DNA from: Caldifarciminota bacterium
Lineage (GTDB): Bacteria > Hydrothermota > Tepidihabitantia > Tepidihabitantales > Tepidihabitantaceae
Reading direction: 5' to 3'
DNA length: 5,824 nt
NCBI GenBank assembly: GCA_011049385.1
Contig: DSBX01000014.1
Coordinates: forward strand, 1-5,824
Both the position numbers and the translations under genes were made by a program. The notes under the pieces are model-generated. The model was not told the DNA's origin and made no database searches. It saw only the letters and a list, made by a program, of their open reading frames with translations. Below are positions 1 to 4,806 of this stretch, one piece after another (position 1 is the stretch's first letter; each line of letters starts with the position of its first letter).

Positions 1-87
1 GCGACCGGGCTTGCGGCCGGGACCTACCTGCTCCAGCTCCACACGCCGGCCGGCGCCTATGCCCAGCGGGCGACTGTGGTCCGCTGA
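1..87 (+). CDS. C-terminal end of a secreted protein with a Por/type IX-like sorting tail (partial)
   Basis: Reading frame 1 is open from the window edge to TGA at 85-87 and gives 28 residues. The pattern is AGTYLLQL, a short turn, then QRATVVR at the very end. This is the G-x-Y-hydrophobic-strand / turn / basic-valine-rich final strand arrangement of type IX secretion (Por) C-terminal sorting domains and the related FlgD-like Ig domains. Such tails direct large surface or extracellular proteins across the outer membrane and end within a residue or two of the stop, as here. The body of the protein lies upstream, so its function cannot be told. The domain call rests on a short degenerate motif; a generic beta-sandwich ending is the alternative. 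Confidence 0.6.
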   Translation, partial: ATGLAAGTYLLQLHTPAGAYAQRATVVR

Positions 88-102
88 CCGATAACGCTGA
101 CA

Positions 103-135
103 CCGAGGCGGCGCCCCGTTGGCGCGCCGCCTCGG
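103..135 (+). terminator. Strong GC hairpin after the secreted-protein gene, probable terminator
   Basis: A perfect 12-bp inverted repeat, CCGAGGCGGCGC (103-114) and GCGCCGCCTCGG (124-135), encloses a 9-base loop. It starts 15 bases after the stop of the upstream gene. No T-tract follows, so it is not a textbook intrinsic terminator. It could stop polymerase together with the C-rich tract that comes next, or protect the 3' end of the mRNA. Confidence 0.6.
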
Positions 136-192
136 CATTCGCCCCCCCTCTGACCGTCTCCCTCTTCATACTCGTACCTGCCTCTGCCGCCT
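136..192 (+). promoter_or_regulatory. C-rich, G-poor tract, possible Rho-loading region
   Basis: About 29 C and only 7 G occur in these 57 bases, in a genome where the two are otherwise near balance. The tract follows the hairpin at 103-135 and ends just before the next promoter. Cytosine-rich, guanine-poor, unstructured RNA is the known signature of Rho utilisation sites. The assignment is inferred from composition only. Confidence 0.25.
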
Positions 193-193
193 A

Positions 194-221
194 TTGACAA
201 TTCGACGATAGCGGCTAGCGT
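194..221 (+). promoter_or_regulatory. Promoter of the GNAT gene, predicted leaderless
   Basis: TTGACA (194-199) is a perfect -35 box. Sixteen bases later comes TAGCGT (216-221), weak overall but keeping the T, A and final T that matter most in a -10 box. Only 5 bases separate it from the GTG at 227, so transcription would start at or next to the start codon. TATCTT at 221-226 looks better as a hexamer but has a 21-base spacer and would place the start of transcription inside the gene. Confidence 0.5.
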
Positions 222-226
222 ATCTT

Positions 227-1351
227 GTGCCACTCGAGGTTCGCCCGCTTGCCGGCCGGGCCGATCGGCGCCGGTTCATCGGTCTGCCGGCCAGGGTCCA
301 CACGGACCATGCGAATTGGATCCCCCCCATCTACATGGATGAACACCGCTACTTTGACCCGCGTCGCAATCATTCCTTCCGGGAGTCCGAGACGGTGATG
401 GCCCTGGCCTGGCGCGACCGCAAACCGGTAGGCCGGATAATGGGCATCATCCAGCGACGCTACAATGAACAGACCGGCCGGCGTGACGCCCGGTTCGCCA
501 ACCTCGAGACCTTCGAGGAGCGCGAGGTCGTACTCGCCCTGCTCGGCTTCGTCGAGCGCTGGGCCCGAAGCCGGGGTATGGACCGGGTCGTCGGACCGCT
601 CAGTTTCTCGGACCAGGAACCGGAAGGGTTCATGGTTGAAGGGTTCAACGAGGAACCGGTGCTGGCCAGCTACCAGAACCTGCCCTGGATGGTCGAGTTT
701 CTCGAGTCCGCCGGCTATGCGAAGGAGCTGGACTACGTTCACTACCTGGTCCCGATCCCCGAAGAACCGCCCCCGCTTTACGTCAAGGTATCGCAACGCC
801 TGCTGCGCCAACGGGAGTTCCGCCTGCTCGAGTTCACCTCGACGAAGCAGCTCAGGCCCTGGATCCGGCAGGTGTTCGAGTTGATGAATGCGACCTACCG
901 ACAGATCTACGCCTACACCGAGCTCAGCCGGGAGGACATGGACGCGCTCGTCCGCCAGTACCTGCCCGTGCTCGACCCGCGCTTCGTCAAGATGGTGGCG
1001 AATTCGAAGGACGAGCTGGTCTCGTTCATCATCGGGATGCCGAACATGAACGAAGGTCTGCGTCGGTGCCGGGGCCACGTCCTGCCCTTTGGCGTCTTCC
1101 ACATCAAGGCGGCAATGAAGCGCACGAAACAGCTCGACCTCTACCTCGGTGCCATCCGCGAAGACTGCCGGGGCAAGGGGCTGGATGTGCTAATGGGCGC
1201 CGCGATGCTGAAGAGCGCCCGCGCGGCCGGCTTCGAGCGGATTGACAGCCACCACGAAATGGAGACGAACCTCAAAGTCCGGGCCGAAATGGAGAGGGCC
1301 GGGGGCGTCGTCTTCAAACGCTTCCGCGTCTACCAGAAACCGCTCGGTTGA
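227..1351 (+). CDS. GNAT-family N-acetyltransferase-like protein (YghO-type)
   Basis: The protein has 374 residues, close to the usual length of the YghO-like family (about 370-390). The N-terminal part shows family landmarks: NWIPP (30-34), a PVGRIMGII strand (67-75), RYNE (78-81), WARSRGMDRVVGPLSFSDQEPEG (split across 112-134) and MVEGF (136-140). The C-terminal part holds a GNAT acetyl-CoA loop, REDCRGKG (311-318), after the strand LDLYLGAI, then an ETN motif (346-348) typical of the family. The acyl acceptor is unknown for the family, so no substrate is proposed. The GTG at 227 is chosen because the first residues match where the family begins. No Shine-Dalgarno sequence precedes it and a promoter abuts it, so a leaderless message is likely. 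An ATG near 335 would delete conserved N-terminal sequence. Confidence 0.88.
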   Translation: MPLEVRPLAGRADRRRFIGLPARVHTDHANWIPPIYMDEHRYFDPRRNHSFRESETVMALAWRDRKPVGRIMGIIQRRYNEQTGRRDARFANLETFEEREVVLALLGFVERWARSRGMDRVVGPLSFSDQEPEGFMVEGFNEEPVLASYQNLPWMVEFLESAGYAKELDYVHYLVPIPEEPPPLYVKVSQRLLRQREFRLLEFTSTKQLRPWIRQVFELMNATYRQIYAYTELSREDMDALVRQYLPVLDPRFVKMVANSKDELVSFIIGMPNMNEGLRRCRGHVLPFGVFHIKAAMKRTKQLDLYLGAIREDCRGKGLDVLMGAAMLKSARAAGFERIDSHHEMETNLKVRAEMERAGGVVFKRFRVYQKPLG

Positions 1352-1375
1352 CTGCTTCGTCCGCTTCCCTACCAT
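1348..1375 (+). promoter_or_regulatory. Promoter of the EamA gene, predicted leaderless
   Basis: TTGACT (1348-1353), a 16-base spacer, then TACCAT (1370-1375). The -35 box overlaps the TGA stop of the GNAT gene (1349-1351). Five bases (TCGTT) separate the -10 box from ATG 1381, which has no Shine-Dalgarno sequence. Spacing matches the GNAT promoter exactly. It would let the transporter gene be transcribed separately from the gene upstream. Confidence 0.5.
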
Positions 1376-1380
1376 TCGTT

Positions 1381-1779
1381 ATGGACTACCGCTTGCTCTG
1401 CGTCATCGCGTTCGCCTGCTGGGGCGGGTGGGGCTTCGTCAGCAAGCTGGCTACGCGGTCTTCTTCGCCGCCGGCCCTTGCGCTCTGGGCGACGGTGGCC
1501 AGCCTGGTACCGATTGCCGCCTTCGCGTTCACCGTCGGTCGGACCGAACTGCGCCCCACCCCACTCATTGCGCTTGCCGGCCTACTCGCCGGGTTCGCGA
1601 CGCTGGCCTTCTACCTCGCGCTCGCCCGCGGCCCGGCCTCGGTGGTAGTGCCGCTGACCGGGATGTACATCCTGGTCCCGGCCCTGCTCGGCATCGTCCT
1701 GCTCCACGAGCCGGCGACGCTGACCCGGTTGCTGGGCATGGCCTCGGCCGCGCTGGCGGTCTTCCTGCTCTCCCGCTAG
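1381..1779 (+). CDS. Small EamA/DMT-family membrane protein (single EamA domain)
   Basis: The gene encodes 132 residues, almost all hydrophobic. It forms one EamA unit: CWGGWGFVSKLA near the N terminus (13-24), segments around 36-53 and 63-83, and the typical YLALARGPASVVVPLTGMY stretch (78-96) leading to LLHEPATLTRLLGM (107-120) and a last hydrophobic helix. Classical drug/metabolite transporters carry two such units (about 300 residues). Single-unit members of about 140 residues are known and probably dimerise in the inner membrane. The substrate is unknown. ATG 1381 is preferred over TTG 1348 because the extra residues are not hydrophobic, the family starts close to its first helix, and the TTG forms part of a -35 box. 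A gene with no known pathway link to its neighbours. Confidence 0.82.
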   Translation: MDYRLLCVIAFACWGGWGFVSKLATRSSSPPALALWATVASLVPIAAFAFTVGRTELRPTPLIALAGLLAGFATLAFYLALARGPASVVVPLTGMYILVPALLGIVLLHEPATLTRLLGMASAALAVFLLSR

Positions 1780-1818
1780 GGCCTGCATCGAATCGCGGGC
1801 ATCGGCGTCAAACATACC

Positions 1819-2418
1819 ATGCTACGCCAAGTTCAAGACTACGCCCCGGCAGTATTACTGTTGGCATTCTTGCTGACCGCCTGTGGCGGCAGTGCCGTTG
1901 CCGAGATGCCGGTACGCCCGGAACTGACGAACCGCGACTTCGCCGCCCCGCTCGATTCGGGCTGGCACCGCCAGGTCCGCAACTTCGACGGTCGCGGAGA
2001 CGTTATCGCCCTGCCCGAAGGCGGCGTCACCGTCAGCAAGACATTCTGCGGCTGGAATCGCCTAAGCCAGGCGGTAGTGCTGGACGACTTCCGGCAGACC
2101 TTCCGCACCCGGGCCCGGTTCGCTGCCCGCAGTAGCCGGCACGACTACTTCGGCCGTTCCGGCCTCACGCTCGGCTACCTTGACGCTGACGGCGGACTGC
2201 TGGGCGAGACGCGCTGGTACCTGCAGGCCGGCGGCCGGCCCGAGGAGAACAGTCCCACCCGGCACAGCATCCGGTTGACCGAGGCCGGCCAGTGGCTGGA
2301 CCTGGAACTGGACATCGCCGACGAACTGCGTCGGAACCTGTCCGGGGTCCGGCCGGCCGACGTCCGCGCCCTGCGCATCACCTTCGAGGCGTTCGGGTCC
2401 GGCACGGGCGGGTGTTGA
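1819..2418 (+). CDS. Lipoprotein of unknown function, beta-sandwich-like; may continue past its TGA
   Basis: This gene is not assigned to a named family. Residues 1-22 form a lipoprotein signal: a hydrophobic run AVLLLAFLL and the lipobox L-T-A-C with Cys22 as the lipidated residue, followed by GGS. The mature part (about 178 residues) is rich in alternating hydrophobic strands (VTVSKTF, SGLTLGYLD, WLDLELDI, ALRITFEAFGSG), suggesting a galactose-binding-like or jelly-roll fold. It has no recognisable catalytic motif. The frame stops at TGA right after Gly-Gly-Cys199. That is abrupt for such a fold, because the last strand seems to be missing, and the missing strand is encoded in frame beyond the TGA. 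ATG 1819 is needed for the signal peptide; no Shine-Dalgarno sequence or clear promoter precedes it. It lies 39 bases after the EamA gene and may be co-transcribed with it. Confidence 0.72.
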   Translation: MLRQVQDYAPAVLLLAFLLTACGGSAVAEMPVRPELTNRDFAAPLDSGWHRQVRNFDGRGDVIALPEGGVTVSKTFCGWNRLSQAVVLDDFRQTFRTRARFAARSSRHDYFGRSGLTLGYLDADGGLLGETRWYLQAGGRPEENSPTRHSIRLTEAGQWLDLELDIADELRRNLSGVRPADVRALRITFEAFGSGTGGC

Positions 2419-2496
2419 GGGCTGTCACTGTCGGCGGAGGTCTCCGCCAGGTACGTCAGACTTGAACCCGGGCAACCGGCTGGCGAGCAGGACTAG
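2416..2496 (+). other. Possible recoded UGA (selenocysteine) and 25-codon extension of the lipoprotein
   Basis: Codon 200 of the lipoprotein frame is TGA. The next 25 codons are open and end at TAG 2494-2496. They include SLSAEVSARYVRLEPG, an alternating hydrophobic pattern that would make the final strand of the beta-sandwich after FGSGTGGC. G or C fills the third position in 19 of the 25 codons, as expected for coding sequence in this genome. The extended product has 225 residues and a Cys199-Sec200 pair. A SECIS-like hairpin follows the TGA. TGA is an ordinary stop in the GNAT, mlaE and mlaF genes, so a global code change is ruled out. A nonsense mutation or base error gives the same sequence picture. 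Confidence 0.45.
2433..2448 (+). promoter_or_regulatory. SECIS-like hairpin downstream of the lipoprotein TGA
   Basis: GGCGGA-GGTC-TCCGCC forms a perfect 6-bp stem with a 4-base loop. The loop begins 20 bases after the TGA. Known bacterial SECIS elements have a short stem, a small apical loop with G in its first two positions, and a distance from UGA of roughly 16-37 bases. The loop GGUC closed by an A-U pair is the same as that recalled for E. coli fdhF. The bulged U of the fdhF stem is absent. Alternatively it is a transcription terminator between convergent genes, but it has no T-tract on either side. Confidence 0.4.
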
Positions 2497-3251
2497 AAGA
2501 CGCTGAACCGGAAGTAGCGCCTGGGGTTCTGCCGTACGTCGCCAATCAGTGAGCGCAGTTCGGCGTTGGTCTCCAGCAGTTCTTCGTAAAGTTCGTCCGA
2601 GGAAAGGATGCGGCCTGCCGTGGACGAGCGGTCGAAGAGACGGGTGAGGCTGTCAATACGGGCGGTCATCGCGGTCAGTTCGACTGCGGTACCGGTGAAG
2701 CCGCGGTTGAGACCGGCCAGGCCGGCGTTGAGCTTGCCCAGTTCCACGCTCACCGCATCCAGGATTTCGCGGGCGGCCTTGCGCAGTTCGCCGGTAAGCT
2801 GTTCCGGGTCCAACCGCTCCATCATCCGGTCCACCCGCAGGAAGGTCTCCTCCAGGTCAAGAGCCTCATTGACCCCCTCGAAAACGTGATTGCCCGCGGT
2901 CGTCGGGCCCTGGCCCAGCGTGACCATTATACACCGGTCCGAGCCCAGGTAGCTGACCGAGCGGATCGCGAACCGGGTGTCGGTCGTGAGCACCACATCC
3001 CGGTCGAGCAGTAGTTCACTGCGGATGCGCCTGTTCTCGATCGCGAGTCTGCCCACGCGGCCGCTGGGCAGGCCCAGCACTTCCACCGGGTCACCGGTGC
3101 GCAGGCCGGTCACGTCGGCGAAGTAGACGACAACGGTCCGGCGCCGGCCGTGTTCGATGCGGCCCGAGAACCAGAACCAGGCGAAGACCACGAGCGCAAT
3201 ACCGGCCAGCACAAAGGCGACGACAAGACCGTCACGGACATTCCATCTCAT
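2493..3251 (-). CDS. mlaD: MlaD-type MCE-domain protein, lipid-binding subunit of the Mla ABC transporter
   Basis: The protein has 252 residues. A single N-terminal membrane anchor (about 8-28) is followed by an MCE domain (about 38-115), recognisable by VVVYFADVTGLRTGDPVEVLG and a GRVGRL turn. A long helical part (about 130-240) is rich in Leu and charged residues, and the end reads NPRRYFRFSVF, typical of MCE proteins outside Proteobacteria. MCE proteins form hexamers on the periplasmic face and bind phospholipid between the permease and the outer membrane. The start at 3251 is set by AAAGGA 5 bases upstream; an in-frame Met 24 bases further up would only add charged residues. The gene overlaps the end of mlaF by 20 bases, so translation is probably coupled. 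Its TAG stop shares CTAG with the extended lipoprotein frame. Confidence 0.9.
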   Translation of the reverse strand: MRWNVRDGLVVAFVLAGIALVVFAWFWFSGRIEHGRRRTVVVYFADVTGLRTGDPVEVLGLPSGRVGRLAIENRRIRSELLLDRDVVLTTDTRFAIRSVSYLGSDRCIMVTLGQGPTTAGNHVFEGVNEALDLEETFLRVDRMMERLDPEQLTGELRKAAREILDAVSVELGKLNAGLAGLNRGFTGTAVELTAMTARIDSLTRLFDRSSTAGRILSSDELYEELLETNAELRSLIGDVRQNPRRYFRFSVF

Positions 3252-3930
3252 AGTGTTCCTTTCTCGCTCCCGCAAGCTCGAACAGGCGCCGGTCCCGGAG
3301 CATGTAGATTCGATTCGCGACGCGTTCGGCCGCCTCGAGGTCGTGGGTGACGACCACGCCGGTCCGGCCCTCGACGTCGCGCAGGTCGGTGATGAGGTCC
3401 AGGATTCGGACCCGCATCAGCGGGTCCAGCCCGGTTGTCGGTTCATCGTAAAATACCCACTTCGGGTCCGCGGTCAGGGCCCGGCCGATGGCGACCAGTC
3501 GCACCATCCCGCCCGACAACTCGGACGGCATCATCCGCTCGCAGGTCTCCATCCCGGTCCGCGCCAGCACCGCCCGCACCCGCTCCCGGACCGCGGCTTC
3601 ATCTCGAACCCCGTTCTCGCGCAAGGGCAGGGCGATGTTGTCGAAGACCGAGAGCGAGTCGAAGAGCGCCCCGCCCTGGAAGACATAGCCCAGCCGGGCA
3701 AGAATCGGCTGGTTGTCCGCGAACGCGCCGTGGCGCAGGGGCACGCCGTCATAGGTCACACGGCCGGCATCCGCAGGCAGGAGCCCGGCCATCACCCGCA
3801 GGAGCACCGACTTGCCGATGCCCGAAGGACCGAGAATCACCACCGTCTCGCCGTCGGGCACGACCAGGTCAACGTCCTCGAACACGGCCCGACCGGCGAA
3901 GAACTTGCTCAGACGCTCGACCGATATCAT
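3232..3930 (-). CDS. mlaF: MlaF-type ABC transporter ATPase (phospholipid transport)
   Basis: The protein has 232 residues and all the motifs of an ABC ATPase: Walker A GPSGIGKS (34-41), Q-loop Gln85 in GYVFQGGALFDSL, signature LSGGM (138-142), Walker B VFYDEP (159-164) with catalytic Glu163, D-loop GLDP (167-170) and switch His196. The FQGGALFDSL segment and LSGGM are characteristic of the MlaF/MKL group. It would sit on the cytoplasmic face of MlaE and power lipid movement. One oddity: the arginine that usually precedes Val after the signature (GGMxxRV) is Leu145. The start ATG at 3930 overlaps the mlaE stop in an ATGA quartet, without a clear Shine-Dalgarno sequence, implying translational coupling. 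The frame is open further upstream, but that stretch lies inside mlaE and does not resemble the family. Confidence 0.93.
   Translation of the reverse strand: MISVERLSKFFAGRAVFEDVDLVVPDGETVVILGPSGIGKSVLLRVMAGLLPADAGRVTYDGVPLRHGAFADNQPILARLGYVFQGGALFDSLSVFDNIALPLRENGVRDEAAVRERVRAVLARTGMETCERMMPSELSGGMVRLVAIGRALTADPKWVFYDEPTTGLDPLMRVRILDLITDLRDVEGRTGVVVTHDLEAAERVANRIYMLRDRRLFELAGARKEHYEMECP
3257..3262 (-). promoter_or_regulatory. Ribosome binding site of mlaD, fixes its start
   Basis: AAAGGA on the minus strand lies 5 bases before ATG 3251, inside the 3' end of mlaF. It favours this ATG over the Met codon at 3275, which has no such site. It is one of only two clear Shine-Dalgarno sequences in the window. 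Confidence 0.65.
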
Positions 3931-4667
3931 CGGGTGAAGAAGAGGAAAGCGGCTAGGAAGTTCGTGCCAAGGATCAGCGCCGAGGACAGGATGACCGCCT
4001 GGGTCGCCGCCCGGCCGACCTGCTCCGAACCGCCGACAACGTTGAGCCCGGCATAACAACCGCTCAGGCCGATCATCAGACCGAAGAGCAGCGCCTTGCC
4101 CAGTCCGCCGAGGAAATCACGGGCCTCGAAGAAACGCGTCAAGCCGTAACTGAAAGTATGGGCTGAAATGTCGAGGAAAGTTACCGAAATGGCGAGCGCG
4201 ACCAGCACCGCGACCAGCTCCATTGTCACCACCAGCAGGGGCAGGGCGATGACCAGCGCGACAATCCGGGGCAGGCACAGGTAGCGGTAAGGGTTCACGC
4301 CCATCACCGTCAACGCGTCAACCTGGTTCGAGACCCGCATCGCACCGAGCTCGGCCGCGATCGAGGAGGCCGAGCGGCCGGCGATGACAAACGCGGTGAA
4401 GACCGGTGCGAGTTCGATGAGTACCAGCCGGCCGACGCCCATGCCGATGAAGTACTTGGGCACCATGCCCATCAACTGGTAGGAAGTCTGCAGGGCGGTC
4501 GTCATCCCGACGAACACGCCCGAGAGCAGGACCACCGGCAGGGCGGCCACGCCCTGGCGGTAGAGCTGTTCGGAAATCCGGGGCAGGGTACGGGTCAGGT
4601 CCCACGGCACGAGCACGCTCCGCCCGAGCAGGACCAGATACCGCAGGGGCGCCTGGAGAACCTTCAC
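3927..4667 (-). CDS. mlaE: MlaE-type permease of the phospholipid ABC transporter
   Basis: The protein has 246 residues, close to E. coli MlaE (about 260). It has an amphipathic N terminus, about five hydrophobic segments (around 42-60, 78-96, 132-164, 190-210 and 222-244), and the family hallmark AGRSASSIAAELGAM followed by VSNQVDALTVMGVNP (96-126) with conserved Glu106. MlaE dimers form the inner-membrane core of the Mla complex, with MlaF below and the MlaD hexamer above. The start is GTG 4667: the codon four places upstream is a TAA stop, and the next Met is residue 55. No Shine-Dalgarno sequence is present, and a promoter ends 6 bases before the GTG. It is first in the operon mlaE-mlaF-mlaD, the usual order in FCB-type genomes. 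No mlaA, mlaB or mlaC gene is in the window. Confidence 0.92.
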   Translation of the reverse strand: MKVLQAPLRYLVLLGRSVLVPWDLTRTLPRISEQLYRQGVAALPVVLLSGVFVGMTTALQTSYQLMGMVPKYFIGMGVGRLVLIELAPVFTAFVIAGRSASSIAAELGAMRVSNQVDALTVMGVNPYRYLCLPRIVALVIALPLLVVTMELVAVLVALAISVTFLDISAHTFSYGLTRFFEARDFLGGLGKALLFGLMIGLSGCYAGLNVVGGSEQVGRAATQAVILSSALILGTNFLAAFLFFTR

Positions 4668-4673
4668 CGGGGA

Positions 4674-4701
4674 ATGTTACCGCCGGGAACAGAAGGGTCA
4701 A
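4674..4701 (-). promoter_or_regulatory. Promoter of the mlaEFD operon, predicted leaderless
   Basis: On the minus strand TTGACC (4701-4696) is followed after 16 bases by TAACAT (4679-4674). Six bases then separate the -10 box from GTG 4667. Transcription should begin at or within a base or two of the start codon, in line with the missing Shine-Dalgarno sequence. Confidence 0.6.
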
Positions 4702-4750
4702 GGGCCTGCCGGGGCGGGGCACTGCCCTTCGGCCCCGGCCGGTCGTTGAC
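4697..4750. repeat. Imperfect inverted repeat joining the divergent mlaE and glyA promoters
   Basis: The arms are 4697-4715 and 4732-4750: 16 of 19 positions pair as Watson-Crick and one as G-T. The inner 8 bp are perfect (GCCGGGGC / GCCCCGGC). A small hairpin GGGC-ACT-GCCC (4717-4727) sits at the centre. The outer 5 bp are the two mirrored -35 boxes. The centre falls midway between the -35 boxes, 6 bases separating each box from the inner arms. The site lies upstream of both transcription starts, so it would act as DNA, for example as an operator for a dimeric regulator. Function is inferred. Confidence 0.5.
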
Positions 4751-4773
4751 TTACCGGGCAGACCTGTTATCTT
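4746..4773 (+). promoter_or_regulatory. Promoter of glyA
   Basis: TTGACT (4746-4751), a 16-base spacer, then TATCTT (4768-4773). Transcription would start near 4780, giving a leader of about 27 bases before ATG 4807. No riboswitch could fit in so short a leader. Confidence 0.65.
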
Positions 4774-4793
4774 CAATGTGGCCGAGAAACCCA

Positions 4794-4799
4794 AAGGAG
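4794..4799 (+). promoter_or_regulatory. Ribosome binding site of glyA
   Basis: AAGGAG lies 7 bases before ATG 4807. It is a full-strength Shine-Dalgarno sequence, in contrast to the SD-less starts of the other promoter-proximal genes. Confidence 0.8.
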
Positions 4800-4806
4800 T
4801 CCTGCA

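Noticed and set aside
221..226. TATCTT as the -10 box of the GNAT gene
   Set aside because: The spacer to TTGACA would be 21 bases, and transcription would start inside the coding sequence as set by family alignment.
215..1102. A 295-residue open frame on the minus strand
   Set aside because: It lies antisense to the GNAT gene, whose family motifs run over the whole length.
1348..1350. TTG as the start codon of the EamA gene
   Set aside because: It is part of a TTGACT -35 box, has no ribosome binding site, and would add residues not typical of the family.
1242..2135. A 297-residue plus-strand frame crossing three genes
   Set aside because: It runs out of frame through the GNAT, EamA and lipoprotein genes, and its translation is low-complexity Arg/Pro/Gly sequence.
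2433..2448. Hairpin read as a simple bidirectional terminator
   Set aside because: No T-run follows on either strand and the bases are in an open, coding-like frame. It is kept only as an alternative to the SECIS reading.
3157..4056. A 299-residue open frame on the plus strand
   Set aside because: It lies opposite mlaF and its neighbours, is rich in His, Pro, Arg and Gln as antisense translations are, and has no motif.
3931..4059. N-terminal extension of MlaF by 43 residues
   Set aside because: It is an out-of-frame translation of mlaE. The ATG at 3930 in an ATGA overlap places the ABC domain at the usual distance from the N terminus.
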